Positions 33,831-45,970 of a DNA stretch of 64,000 nt are shown here, in pieces. Each line of letters opens with the position of its first letter. The first letter of the stretch is position 1. The stretch is from Cristatella mucedo (taxonomy: Eukaryota > Bryozoa > Phylactolaemata > Cristatellidae), in assembly GCA_009760855.2 (NCBI GenBank), contig WPIO01000021.1, positions 3,384,501-3,448,500 of the forward strand, in the 5' to 3' direction. The notes beneath the pieces were generated by a model, which searched no databases, was not told the origin of the DNA, and worked only from the letters and a program-made list of their open reading frames with translations. The translations under genes and the position numbers were made by a program.

Positions 33831-34929
33831 ATAAATAGCTACCGCATCATATAGGTGGTAGAACTTTTCAAATCATGTACACGTATATGGCAGCATAGCT
33901 GTTCTACTATTCAATCAGGCCAAGGCACCCGCAGAGTTGCACAGCCGCGAAATACCATTGCTTTATTAATATTTAAACGATTAGGAGTGTCTTCTCAGCA
34001 TCGCGTTAAAAAGCCAGTGGACGCTCGTTTCGTCGGTTAAAATAAGCGCATCTGCTTGGTCCGCTCCGTAAACTCTTCAAAACGTATATCCATAGAGCTT
34101 CGGGGGACTGCTAACTTCAATAATTGTAATACAATCCTGCGTAGAGGTGGAAAACCCCGATCGTCCAATCCGCCCAACCTTCCGATCCTTCGAATGCAGC
34201 AGACGGTTCGACGAGGAGCATACCGGCATCGCGTTCGCGCGCGGCTGGCTCCTCCACGCTGCGCGTTGGTGCTCAACGGCTGCCAGTTTTACGAAGGATC
34301 TTAGCCCAGCGCTTAGCCACGCTACCACGCGATCTACTCGTGCTCGCTTTCTTCTTAATCGATACGGACGTTTGGCTGACATCCAGAGTGCAAAGGCAGG
34401 ATACAGGAGAAATGGATCCTTTGAGAAGGCTTTGGAAGATCACCTAGACTGTGGGAAGCCGAGAATGAGAGACTAAATTTAGACTCTAAGTGCAGCTTAG
34501 TCACCTACTGCTTTCAGCTCTTATTGCGGCAGCGAAAGCATGCTGCTTTCGTTATACGTACTTAATTAATTTTGCTGAAGTAGTGATTGCCACCGGAAGT
34601 AAAAACGCACACAGATTTTCCGCACATAATTCATTTTACAACCCGGTGTTGCTAGCAGCAATTTTTGTATTGCCACGGTTTTCGCTTCTTATCGCTTGGC
34701 TTTCGCAACGACAACCAATCAAGAGCAAAGCTAGTCACCCGACCAATTAGGAGTTAACCTTCCCAAACAGAGTTTTGACAATTGTATATTGTATATAGTG
34801 TATGCTTGTTAATTGCATATTATATTGACTCGAGCAACGAACTACGAACTTCTCAAGATCTTTGCTAACAGCACATCGCAATAAGGACAACCAGTGCCAA
34901 ATAACCAAAAAGAAATGCTGGTGAACAAT
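33831..34929. other. Unassigned sequence
   Basis: Overlapping frames at 34.04-34.48 kb on both strands (up to 109 codons) have no known domain and lie in a locally GC-rich patch. No RNA gene or repeat is recognised. Confidence 0.35.
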
Positions 34930-36050
34930 GTTATTGTCAAATAATTGGTGCCATTGTAAGTTTAAAACTCTCCTTACTAATTTGCCTACCTCGAATTTAA
35001 TTGTTTCAAATTGAATAAAGGTAAAACCTACTTACTAATTATGGACAAAGCTAAATTTTCTCAAAAAATTGGAAACCTTAACTCCCAAAGGGGGCTTGGC
35101 TGGCATTTCGTGCAGTGTGTCCATGCAGTCTAGGTGTCCTGCTCCGAACTGACCTTTCACTAGATGACTACATCAGCTCCACAGTTAAGTCAGTCTACTT
35201 CATAGCTGGTTTGGTCCGGCGGTTAAGATGCTCGCCCGACCAAGGCCTGGCTGAGGTCGTGGGCTCGAGCCCCGCGGCATATGTGAAGCGCCTGAACAGA
35301 GATTAAGTTCTCTTGGGGACTCTACAAATGAATCATATTTTGTTGTTTTATATTTCTTAGCTAATAAAATTCCAAAAAATTGTGGCGTGCTTAGACAAAC
35401 ATACCACAGATAAGCCGATCTATGCATTCGAGACATCCCGTCTAGACTTTTTTAGCTCAGCACTTGCAGTTCATCCTTACTATGCAGTACGAAGCATTTA
35501 GTTTGCTTTAAAACTCTTGATTTTACCGAACAGCTTTCATATTAGACTATTTATTTCTCTAAGACCTGCACTGACTCCCCATCAAGCGGCGTATCTACTT
35601 CAAAGTTCTGTCACTAACTTGTAGGTCCCTACATTCTCTTGCTCCAGCCTACCAATCTATAATACATCAGACATCAGACATCATCAGACTTTGCATCACA
35701 TCACCCGCTCTTCTGACTCAAGACATTTTAGCTGTGCCTCGAACCAACCTTAAAGCCATTGGAGACTTAAATTTAGTTAGTACCCTCCCAAAGCCTGGAA
35801 CTCACTCCCGAAAATGACGTCACGAGATACCCCTAATGACATTCAAAGAGAAACACCAAAGACTTAAAGTTCTACGCAGTACTCTCTCCGTCTGCCTGAA
35901 TTGTCTTTTGCGTTCTTACGGCTGCCGACGCAATTTCAGTGTCACCAAGCGATGGGTACGCTTCCTTTTAAGAATATTTTTAAGTGCCTAGAAAGAAACT
36001 CGGTGCTCTTTTGGTGCTGTGCAAATTCCTTGTTATTGTTGTTGCTACTA
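34930..36050 (+). pseudogene. Old L2 LINE (L2-C) interrupted by a SINE-A
   Basis: Left part (to about 35204): CTACTTACTAATTATGGACA ('LLVMD'), CCGAACTGACCTTTCACTAG ('RTDLSLDD') and ATCAGCTCCACAGTTAAGTC. After the SINE the L2 resumes at about 35345 with TATTTCTTAGCTAATAAAAT. It goes on with AAAAAATTGTGGCGTGCTTA, ACATCCCGTCTAGACTTTTT, CTGCACTGACTCCCCATCAA and CAAAGCCTGGAACTCACTCC, then a decayed tail AGTGCCTAGAAAGAAACTC and TTGTTATTGTTG. The frame is destroyed by indels as well as by the SINE. Confidence 0.75.
35205..35339 (+). mobile_element. SINE-A nested in an L2
   Basis: GCTGGTTTGGTCCGGCGGTT, AGATGCTCGCCC, GAGGTCGTGGGCTCGAGCCC and the tail GAAGCGCCTGAACAGAGATT with TTCTCTTGGGGACTCTAC. It sits within the L2 segment corresponding to 'KSAYFQLHNI'. 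The same insertion is absent from the L2 copy at 7.5 kb. Confidence 0.87.
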
Positions 36051-36924
36051 GTTGAGTTGCGCAATTTTCAATATCTATCCACTAATATATCATTAATCAC
36101 CCTATTTTTTAATAATCACAAGACAATCCACACCTAAAGCTGTAGCAAGCCTTTCGCGAGCATTACGTGATTAGGACGGTTTTCCGGATGGCAGCGAACA
36201 TGCGTCTGGATTACTATCTGGATTCGCTATTACTATTGCGCTTCCGAAAACCCATTCGTTCTTTATGGGGGCGCATGCCCTGCTTTTGGACTTCGGAAAC
36301 AGAATAATTGTTCATGTGCTGAAAAGATATTGGAGACCAACATCAAGGTTTTAATTTACCGGAAAGACATTGGAGACATCAAAGTCTACACACACCATTT
36401 GCGATTGGTGAGATTCTAGTAACGTATTTAGTAAGCATGTACCTCTATAAAACGGATGTACAAGTCAACGAGTAAACTGACAGAACTGAAAGCGCTGAAG
36501 CTCTGCGAGCGAGCAGAATTCTTTGAAACAACTTGTCCGATAAAACTTAAGTCGCCCGCGCGACTTGCGAGTAAGAACTGCATGGCGCCTCTCGTGAGTA
36601 GGTACATTCAAGCATGCCTAGAAGCTTGATCTGAGGAATAAGCCTAAACCGGCATACATGCATAGGTAGCTCTTATATACAGTTTCATGGAAGATGCTCG
36701 TTCGTGAACACGGACTGAACAATTGCTGTCACGTCAATGAGCAGATCGCTCTCGTATAAAAGTAGCCTTTTGACCAGGTATGGCTTTACAGTGAGTGTCG
36801 TTCCAGGTAAGATATGAAGAGAGTGCTTTTGTTCGGCAGGGTGAGCCCACGTGGCACCAAAAGTCGGTACCCACAAAAACGAAGAGTAGGCCGAGTATTT
36901 AGATAGGCCAATGACTCGAGGGAC
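36051..36924. other. Unassigned sequence
   Basis: I see no recognisable gene, repeat family or RNA gene. Confidence 0.35.
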
Positions 36925-37024
36925 AGAGACAGAGACGGAGACAGACAGGGAGAGAGACACGGAGAGAGAGACAGGGAGAGACAGAGAGAGACAGAGAGAG
37001 AGACAGAGAGACAGAGACAGAGAG

Positions 37025-37096
<72 letters not shown>

Positions 37097-37274
37097 GGAG
37101 AGAGAGAGACAGAGAGACAGACAGAGAGACAGAGAGAGACAGAGAGAGACAGAGAGAGAGACAGAGAGACACAGACAGAGAGAGACAGAGACAGACAGAG
37201 ACAGAGAGAGACACAGAGGGAGACAGAGAGGGAGACAGAGACAGAGAGACAGACAGAGACAGAGAGACAGAGAA

Positions 37275-37311
<37 letters not shown>
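36925..37311. repeat. Purine-rich (GACA)n/(GA)n microsatellite
   Basis: Nearly 390 bases of GAGA and GACA repeats with a pure GACA core at 37054-37095 and a pure GA run at the end. The T/C-rich complement is entirely on the minus strand. It opens Ser/Leu/Cys and Arg/Glu/Thr low-complexity frames up to 180 codons that are not genes. Confidence 0.95.
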
Positions 37312-39977
37312 CTAGGCTGGAGATTGCAAAGCTAGCGGTCGAAACGCCAGCTTGGGCTCGGCGCGTCAGAACGATTGAAACACGATACGTATCTGCACCG
37401 CTGGGAGTGTCACACATGTCGCGCCCGCTATCGCCGTTCAAAGCCTGCCCGATAACGGACGCACCTATCTTAACTGCAAATCTTCTCGATCCGCAGAGCT
37501 ATTGCGACTCGTGGCCCGCGTATCTAAGCTGCTTTTCGTGAAAATGAAGTTGGAAGACGAAATTACTTTTGGCTGGGCCTTGACGATCCTTCGACCAATG
37601 CTCTTACCACCTACTACCACCAACCTGGCGCACCTGGGCTTAGGCAATTCGAGGCTAAGCAGGCTAAACGGCCCACAATATTCGTGTAATGGAGAGCCCA
37701 CCGATCCACGTAGTCTTTTTGAATGAAAGTTGCAGCGAAATAGTTAGATCGTGCACAAAGTAACGTCGGATTTCCCGGCAACACTTAAAAAATGTCTCCT
37801 CCAAGCTCAATATTCCTGGATCGGATTCCATGTCCCTTGCGTAGGCGCTGGATACTCTCGCCATTGCACGCCTTGCAAACTCAGCCTCTGACCGAGTCGT
37901 CGCAGCATGTGGAACAATATTCCGACATAGGGGACTCAGCAGCTGGCCGCTGTCGAGATTAAAGCTGCTGGCATCTGACGCCCAGCTTCTGCGGCTAACG
38001 ACGAAGACATGCCGTGAACAGCGACACAATCAAAGGCGTTGCATACGCGGCCTGCATAGAAGTCGCAGCGTCATTGTAAACGGAGTCGGGCAATGAGGAC
38101 ACAGCATCTAACACCGATTGCACAACCATTGCCTGAAGTAACGCTTCGGACGACGAAGTGTTGGAGCATCAAGTGATCATTGTAAATGTCACCAGCTCAA
38201 GTATCATCTTGCTTGCAGGGTGAACGCAGCAACCACTGCTTACGGAAGCACGGAACCCGCGAATCGGATACGTCAGATGAAGATGAAATTTTACCCTAAT
38301 TAAACTCAGCGTCGAAGTTCCTACAGACGCCGATGTTGCAAGAATCTCCGTCTCATGTAACGGTACAGCTGAGATCAGGCAGGCTGACCCGAACAGCATA
38401 GGCATGTCTCTTTACTACAACGCCAAAAACGTTCTAAAGCGGGAGACGTCAGCCAGCTCCGAAGAACTGCGTGCATGCTAATAATCAAATATTTCCTATC
38501 CTGGCGGTTGCCTGAGCGCATCTTTTTTTTTGGATTCCTCTGCGACACTTGTTTTCTCGCCCATCGCCTGAGCGGTTTGTACTCGGCAGCCTGTGTAGGT
38601 CTGCTCGCCATGCACCACCGCATAGGCCGCATCTTTTGCACTCTTTCCGGTGACTTTCCGGCAGAGTCTTCTCGCCTCACGAAGCAGCCCGCTACGTTTC
38701 GCGCTGTCCGGATCTCATCCTCATCGGCATCGCTAGGTTTGTGAGCGCGAGACAGCAAGTCCCGAGAGAGGCGTGACATTTTTCTTTTGCTTTTGCTCGC
38801 TTCAAGACAGCTCATCGGAGCTCCATCAGGCTTCGTATAATCCTGTTATCAGTAGGGAGTGTCCTGAAAGATTGCTTGCAGAACATTTTTTAAGATCCCT
38901 ATCATGTTTTCAATCCGAATCTATAGCAAGCCCAAGTCATCTCTAGTGCATTTGGTGCCCAGATTCTCTGAGATATTTGACACAGATGCCAGGGAAAGGC
39001 TGAGACCCTTGGAGTGGCACGTCTAGCTCTTGTATGGGGGCGCATTGTGGCCAATCTATACAGCAAACGACCCGTGGCTTGAGTGAGCAATAATGGCATA
39101 ATTGATTTATCGAAAAGTATTGTAATATGACAGAGTGGAATAGAGGATCGCAGAGTGACGAGGTTGACTACGAGTACCAACTAACGGACATGCAATTGTC
39201 CTAGCAGGGTAATCGCTACAGCCGAAATATGCAGACGAGCTGTGAGATATTCACGTAGCTAAATATGCTGAGAAAATTCAAGAGAAACGATCTAGTTGAA
39301 AATTAATCGAGTTTCCATCACGATGTGATAAATTCTGTGTGTCCATTACGATTATGTATTACTTTTTAGATTCGTCTTAACGCTTAATCAGTTCATTTTT
39401 TCGGACCCCAACCCATAGAAAGTGGACATCCGAACTGCTCAGAATAATTCCAATTTTCTCTATTGAAAGAAAAAATTTCCATACAACTGCTATTAACGCA
39501 CAAAGGATTCGCGGAAGCCCCAGCTGTATTTGGTGAAACGTACGGTCGAATAGGTTGCGAATAAAATGTGTAATATTCTGATCAATAAGTTAAAAAAAAG
39601 GTGAGTTGTTCTCGTGAGCTCAAAATTCTCGTAACAGCGCTCCAGACAACTATTTTGTGTCGCAGTTACGAAGGTTCCAGGCGCAGTTCGAAAAAAATAA
39701 GTTGGCTCTAGTAGTTCCCTGATGTGAGCCGATAAATAATAAAAGACGAGCAAGTCGTGCGTTCGATGATCATGTGACCTTGTGTACTCACTGATATCTT
39801 CCTTTTCTCCACTGCTCCACGAGGGACGCATAAAGTAGCTGTGCAAAGCCTGGATTACAGCCTTTAGTGGTCTCGTTTGTGGCCAGTATCTTATCTCGTA
39901 AAATTGCACGGTGCCCAAAAGAAACTCCTGCTGAAACAAAGCAAGCACAGAGAAATAGCAAGTAAATAAAGACAAGC
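37312..39977. other. Unassigned sequence with domain-less open frames
   Basis: The largest frames are 37664-38029 (121 codons, minus), 38375-38815 (146 codons, minus, basic and rich in Arg/Lys/Ser) and 39493-39975 (160 codons, minus). None shows a domain I recognise, a signal peptide or a splice context, so I cannot call them genes. No RNA gene or repeat family is seen. Confidence 0.35.
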
Positions 39978-40095
39978 TGACTTAACAGGTTCATTTCATA
40001 TAGTGACAGAAGAACCTTCACGGCAATCGTCACCGCTTGCAGCGGTCAATAAAGAACGACCGCTGCAGAAGTAGAACCCTTGACCAGGGTCGTGA
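39978..40095 (-). mobile_element. tRNA-derived SINE-B fragment
   Basis: The plus strand shows the reverse complement of the SINE-B 3' half: GACTTAACAGGTTCATTTC, ACAGAAGAACC, CACCGCTTGCAGCGGTCAAT, AAAGAACGACCG and AGGGTCGTGAAG. The A-box side is cut or unrecognisable. Confidence 0.65.
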
Positions 40096-40600
40096 AGTGT
40101 CTACAAAAGTTTACAATTCTGACTACTCTTACTTAGATTTTGTGTACACAGAAAAATTAATTCTTATTATATCTCTTATTGCTATTCATACCGACTCTGG
40201 GCTAAATACCACTGGCTAATTAAGCTCCGCGAGAATTCCAGAGACGCAGAGCGAGTTCGCTGCGCCTCTGAAAACCTCGCGGCCACCGACCGACCTGGCA
40301 ACATAAATAACCATTGAAATCGCGTCGAGGCAGCACGTTTCACCGCCAGAGATGAGCCAACCGTTGTAATTTGCCGTCGTAACTACCGGCGGTCGCATTG
40401 AGGAGCCATGATTAACATGATTCACAGAACAATTAAGATAATTTGCTAAGTCGCGCAGGTGGCTCGGCAGAAAAGCCTTCGTGTTGCACGTCTTTGGCGC
40501 ATCTGAGGGGTATGCAAGGCGGAATGACCTGCAACTGAGCCTGCAACTCCTTCAGCTGTCCTTCGAGCTGCATTCAGGCAGCGCGTCCTCTGCCGAGCGC
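40096..40600. other. Unassigned sequence
   Basis: I see no recognised gene or repeat. Confidence 0.35.
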
Positions 40601-40700
40601 CTTGCCCAGCCTTGCCCAGCCTTGCCCAGCCTTGCCCAGCCTTGCCCAGCCTTGCCCAGCCTTGCCCAGCCTTGCCCAGCCTTGCCCAGCCTTGCCCAGC
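40601..40700. repeat. Ten perfect copies of CTTGCCCAGC
   Basis: Exactly ten uninterrupted 10-base units with no substitution, so this array is recent or actively homogenised. It lies inside a short open frame (40481-40714), where it gives a Pro/Leu/Ala/Cys-rich peptide, but that frame has no other coding signal. Confidence 0.97.
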
Positions 40701-42109
40701 CGCACTCCGATTAACGCGGTCCGGACCCGATTGCGTCCGTGGGTGGTATGCCGGTAAATAAGGCGTCCTTATGCGTTTACTCTACTTGCCTCCTCTAGCC
40801 TACCGCAGCTGATAGCTCCGTAAGTGCTGATACAGCCTCGTGAGTACCTGAACGGTACGGCCAATGTTTACACGAATAAGCAAGCTGATAGCGAGCTGGG
40901 AGCGAAGACGGGCGAATGGGCAGAAGTAGCCGAGCTAGGAGTAGCTACCGAATTCCAGTCGAGCGACGCCGAAAATGGCCGCGTCACCGTGCCTCTCCGT
41001 GCCGGCTGCGGGGCAGGCTGCAGCCTCGCCGAGGGAGCAGCGTCTGCAGCCTGGGATACTTCTGCAGCTACCTGCACAAGTAGTCGCTAGTTCTGCACTT
41101 CTGGATCCTAATCAACTTGGCGGGCCACCCGAGCGCGCAGCAAGCAGTACCGCGTCAGTCCTTTGTAAAGAACAGCGCGCTCGCTTTCCTGAGTCTGGAA
41201 CAGGCGCGTGCCTTTCTCTCAGTAGCACCTTCAACGACGAGTCCGCAAGAGAGGCAGACGGCGAGCGTTTAGGTTTTCCAAATTATGCGCGAGCTCTCCG
41301 CCCTAGCACCCGAGGGTCATCCTCGACTTATTGCACCTGCACTTTGCACTCACTAGCCTGGATGCAAAGTCTGGCAAGCTATGCATACACGCGCGGCTGA
41401 GCTTCCTGTAGATGTTCTCAGCTGCCCGAGGCCACCCGAAGGAGTGTACTACTTGATTAGGTAGCATACACAAGTGAGCTGCCACAAACAAATCTGGTAC
41501 AAAGCATCAAATCGGATTACTTGAGGTGCCAGGCTAATTCGCCGCCAAGCGCATTAGACCGATTCCGGCTGCGGCACAGTCCTATTGTTCAACCGGCCAA
41601 GCTGGTCTGGGCACCACTGACAACCTTGGTCTGCCAACTCAGACGACGGCCTGGGGCCATCACTGTCTGGCCGCCATCACTGCCAACATCTGCAGCTCTG
41701 CCTACGCGGCCACTATTGCTGGTGCAGCCTCATTAGTAAAAGGGAAAAACAAGAAAAGCTCTTCTGGTGCTCCATTCACTTCAAATCTTTGAATCGCACT
41801 TTGAAACCACTTGGTGCTGCAAAGTGTGCTCCTGCGATCACAGCGAAAACAAAAATTGCAGAAAGCCATTTTCAAGGCTCTCTGTCGAACGACTCAACGG
41901 AAACGCTGTTTCCGACGACGTGCTTGCGTGCTTCCTCCTGCTGCCGTGTTCTCCTTGTCTTCGTGCTGTGCTCGCAGCACAGCGGAACCAAGCAGCTGTG
42001 AACCACGACCTCCCCCCCCCCCTGTCGGGCGTTTGAACATGGAACCTACAAGGCTGATATGCTGATTGCCAAGAAATTGCAACCTTGTATTCTTAACATG
42101 ATTTCCTCA
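40701..42109. other. Unassigned, partly GC-rich
   Basis: Frames at 40824-41400 and 41767-42065 are compositional (Ala/Ser/Arg-rich) and have no recognised domain. A (C)10 run lies at 42011-42021. No RNA gene is seen. Confidence 0.35.
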
Positions 42110-43000
42110 ATAGCCAATTAGCTACTAATGTACATCCTTACTCAGACACTTACTAGGACAGAAATAACCTTCAAAAATGGGCTCGGCCAGCATATTCACT
42201 GTAGCCCATGCACGAAATCTGATTGTCTCGTGCTGGAATGACATGCCTGTATGACCATATCAGCTCCAATATCAAGCTGCCTACTTTCAGCTACTTACCA
42301 AAGCAAACATTTGGTCTTGCATAAATAAATAAAGATGCCCCAGTCAAGCTGGTCTGCGAACCTTTTACACTCGGACTAGACTTCGTTAGCTCTATACTTG
42401 AAGATCATTCTTCCTGTGCAGCTGGACCCTTACAGTGCAGGCAAACCTTAGCAGCTAGGCATGTCCGTTGCGAACATCGTATCTTGCATATTGCACCACT
42501 TCTCATCGATCTGCAGTGGCTCCCCACCAAGCATCACATAGACATCGAGGTTCTGTCATCCACTCAGGGTCGCTCGCTACATTCTTTTGACGTTGCCTAT
42601 TTATCAGAAATACTCCCCGTCAGGTTTTGCATCGGACCACCCACTTTCTGACTCGCGCCACTTAGCTGTGCCTCTAAGCAAGCTCAAATCATTTGGATAG
42701 CATGCCTTCGTAAGCCTGATTTGGCTGGAACTCACTACCGACAGACATAAAGATTTTCCCTTACTTAAAGACATTTAAACAGAAGCTAAAAACTCGCTCC
42801 ATCCAGCAGCATGTGTTCCATCTGCATGAACTGTCCGTGAAGTGTGTTTATTCGCGCTGACACTGCACATACTGACACTAACCAATTGACATTCATGTTT
42901 TCAAGCATACGCAGAGTTCATGGGAAGAGGTTTAGTTCTCCTGAGGTGCTCTACAAATGTTACACCCTCATCTTTATAATAATAATGATTATTCTCATCC
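42110..43000 (+). pseudogene. Old L2 LINE (L2-C), decayed 3' half
   Basis: L2 landmarks in order: CCCATGCACGAAATCTGATT, TGACCATATCAGCTCCAATA, TGCCTACTTTCAGCTACTTA, GCAGTGGCTCCCCACCAAGC, TACTCCCCGTCAGGTTTTGC, TTGGCTGGAACTCACTACCG and GACATTTAAACAGAAGCTAA. The tail GGGAAGAGGTTTAGTTCTCC, GAGGTGCTCTACAAATG ends in TTATAATAATAATGATTA. There are many indels. Confidence 0.75.
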
Positions 43001-43239
43001 TTAGCAGTGCTTTGCATAGGTCATTGTGAGTGTTTCTTTATTTCTTGTCAGTAGAAAGTTGCTGGAATGCACAAAAGTAGTTGCACTTGATCAAGTGTCC
43101 AAAAATATAGGCTGAATCAATTAAATGTGCTCGGCTGCCACGGTTTCCGTTGCAATTCAGAGCAGGATGTGGATTCGTCCAACAGGATGCAACACTGGTA
43201 CTACCTCGAGTCTTGAGCCGCTTCAAAAGGCTGAGGGCT

Positions 43240-43990
43240 GAAGCCAATAGTGCAAAATTGTAGCGAGACATTTTCAGCTGTCTGCTTTCAGCTATGCAAC
43301 ACAGCAAAAATGCTTGTCAGCTTCGACTGTGATGCTAACTCCAAGTTGGGCCATGCATGTCTCAACTTCTGTAACTCACTGCTTGCATGCCTTCCAGCTT
43401 ATACAATCAGGCACTCGCAGTGTGGACAAAACTCTGCAGCCAGGCCTGTCTATTGATAACAATTGCAATTGCTAAATTAGGCCACTTCTCACCGACATGA
43501 ACTGTTCCCCCAACAGTCGGCATATCGACTACAAGGCTCTGTCATTCACTTTGAGGTCTCTTAATTCACTTGCTCCAGCCTAATTATCGGAACTACTTTC
43601 CATCCAGGCCAAGCATCGTACCACCACTCTTCTGACTCGATGTATTTGGCTGTGCTGTGCTCGAACCAATCTCAAATCCTTTAGAGACCATGCCTTTAGC
43701 TCGTATGCTCCAAGAGCTTAGAACTCACTATTGACTGACGTCGTGTCATCCACTGACTTGCTCGCATTCAAAAAGAAGCTAAAACGCACCTTTTGCATAA
43801 CAACAGTTGCCTGATCCTTGTGAATTGTCCTTTGTGCGTTTATGAGTGCTGTCACTGTGCCTGTTATCACTAATCATATTGACAAGCTACCTTTAGCATA
43901 TGTAAAGTGCCTAGAGAGAGATTAAGTTTTCTTAGGGTGCCATAAGAATGTATTACTATTATCTTTACTAGTTACTCGGCAAAGCTGGTC
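43240..43990 (+). pseudogene. Old L2 LINE (L2-C), decayed 3' part
   Basis: CTGCTTTCAGCTATGCAACA, CATGTCTCAACTTCTGTAAC, TCAGGCACTCGCAGTGTGGA, CAGGCCAAGCATCGTACCAC, CTCAAATCCTTTAGAGACC, and the tail GTAAAGTGCCTAGAGAGAGA, TTTTCTTAGGGTGCCATA with a short ATTACTATTAT end. It is a second insertion of the same subfamily as the element ending at 43.0 kb. Confidence 0.78.
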
Positions 43991-45765
43991 AGCATCGGCT
44001 AGATTTTACTGTAAGTCGTCGGTCAAGGACCCGTTAGCATTCATGTTGAAGTTCACTTTATCAACAATGGCATAAGACTGAGGCCTTATGCAGCCATCGA
44101 AGATAAGGCTAATGGTGATCTCAGATCACGTGCCTTCACGTGTTCTTTGATTTCTGACAGTACTTAAGAACCACTAGTGGAGTGCAATAGTCAAAATCTG
44201 GTCCACACTCTGCACTTCCTGTTGGCTTGCATTACAGTTGATTGAGTCGCCGTTCAGCTGAGAATATGTCGTGTTGAAAGTGGTGTTCCCAAAAGAGCCG
44301 CCAGAGCCACATGGCACTTCCGTGCGAGCTTTTGTGCGAGCTTAAAATTGAATGGGCTGTACACCTTATCGCTGCATTGCAGCGCAGCTACCAGCTGCGT
44401 ATTTAATCGCTTCTCTACCCTTGTCATCCTAATTTGTCAGGCTAGTGATAAGGCAAACAGCTTCGAATTTGCTTGCCACATTTCCCGAGCCATGCTTCAA
44501 CGTATCGCCCGTAGCAATCGGTCTCGAGCTCACTCTGTCATCGGCAATTCGTACCAAGAACTTCAACGCACAACCATCCTCGTGCTATTATGGAGAAACG
44601 GTATGTAGCCTGCAGTAATTATCCCCACACTGTACTACCGGTACGGTGCAAGCCACTGGTGTGCTAGCATGCCGTGCAGGAAATGAATTCCATTCAGCAA
44701 ATGCGAAGCTAATCGAAAGAGCTTGTATTACTGCAACCCACCTGCAGGGCGTTGGCATATCAATCTGCATCAGCGATCTTCGACCCCAAACTTCACCACA
44801 GCAGTGCTCTTTGTCAGCCTAGCACACGTGCTGATGCTTATGCAATCTGACGGCTTAGTGTCTGCTGTCTGCTAATGGAAATGCCTGTGGCATTAACACT
44901 GCCTAAAGCTAAATTGTTCAACATCTCCCATTTCTGTCGATCGCGTGCTTCTTAATTTTGGAAGGCTGCATGAGGCTTTGGCTTCTGACGACTTGAACGT
45001 CCAGGGTAACGTATTCTGGTAAGTCCTCAGATGCTTCGTTTCCTATCTTGAATCCGGTTGGATCTTGTGGCTTTGCAGGCAGCTAGCAGGCACACTCCCT
45101 TTGTCGCTTCGTTTAGGAGTTAACTTTCTCTTTGCTTTTAGGTCAACTGTTTGATGTCTTATTGCCAAAGACAGCAAGAGCAGTGGATAGCAGACATGCT
45201 GCCACTGGGTGCTATATCATCAGGAACCTAAAAGAGCGAGCTAAAGGGTGAAGCTCTGCTCAGCTGCTGTGCTTCTTTAGGTGGACACACACGACAGCGG
45301 AGCTGCCCAATTTGCGAGACTCTCGGAGCCTGGAGGTGGTGCTGGGTGGCTCGGTAGCAGCAGCTGCTAGCCCAGCTGCTGAGCAAATGCCGTCAGTTGC
45401 TTCAGTTGGTCAGCATAGTAAGCCAAGAAGGGGCCCTAAAAGGCAGCAGATTGCCACCTCTTCTTCATTCTTGGGTTAATTGCATGCATTCACAGCCACA
45501 TCAAAGGGATCCTCGAGTCTGTAAGTAGCCTGTGGACGGCGCCTGGCCAGATAGAAGCTCACTGCAGTATCGTGCCGTCTTCTGCTGTTGCCCCTCCAAG
45601 TATCCAACACGTGGTCACAGCACGAGGCACACCTTAATCTCAGGTTACTTAAGGATAGTAACCGTTGGTTGGCACGGGCATCCGAGTCTAACTTTGATTT
45701 TACCTACAATCAGTGGCATCGCATAGTTTTGTCCAAGGAGAGTGTAAACCTGAACCTTGAAAGAT
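43991..45765. other. Unassigned sequence
   Basis: Frames here stay below 90 codons and have no recognised domain. No repeat family or RNA gene is seen. Confidence 0.35.
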
Positions 45766-45770
45766 GTATA

Positions 45771-45802
<32 letters not shown>
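45766..45802. repeat. (TA)n microsatellite
   Basis: Alternating TA with one GTGTG interruption, directly next to a SINE-B 3' end. Confidence 0.85.
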
Positions 45803-45970
45803 CTACCTGATTTAACAGCCTCTTTTGTATAGCAACAGAAGAGCCTATACGGCCATCACAACTGCTTGCAGTGTCAACAAAGGATCGCCCACCGCAGGAT
45901 TTGAACCTACGATCTCAAGACCGAGGTCATGATAAGCAAACGCCACACCTAGTGTGCCATCGCGGCTCAC
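45803..45970 (-). mobile_element. tRNA-derived SINE-B copy
   Basis: On the minus strand: GTGAGCCGCGATGGCACACT, AGGTGTGGCGTTTGCTTATC, GAGATCGTAGGTTCAAATCC (B box), GGGCGATCCTTTGTTGACAC, and the end AAGAGGCTGTTAAATCAGG. It shares structure and both ends with the 17.8 kb copy. Confidence 0.82.

Noticed and set aside
34037-34476. Overlapping frames of about 80-110 codons on both strands
   Set aside because: GC-rich local composition; no domain on either strand.
36786-37441. Open frames of 134-180 codons, Ser/Leu/Cys- or Arg/Glu/Thr-rich
   Set aside because: Produced by the GACA/GA microsatellite.
38375-38815. 146-codon basic frame on the minus strand
   Set aside because: No domain, no homologous feature recognised, and an unremarkable setting; left as unassigned.
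39493-39975. 160-codon frame on the minus strand
   Set aside because: Looks protein-like in composition but I recognise no domain. It borders a SINE-B, so it may be chance.
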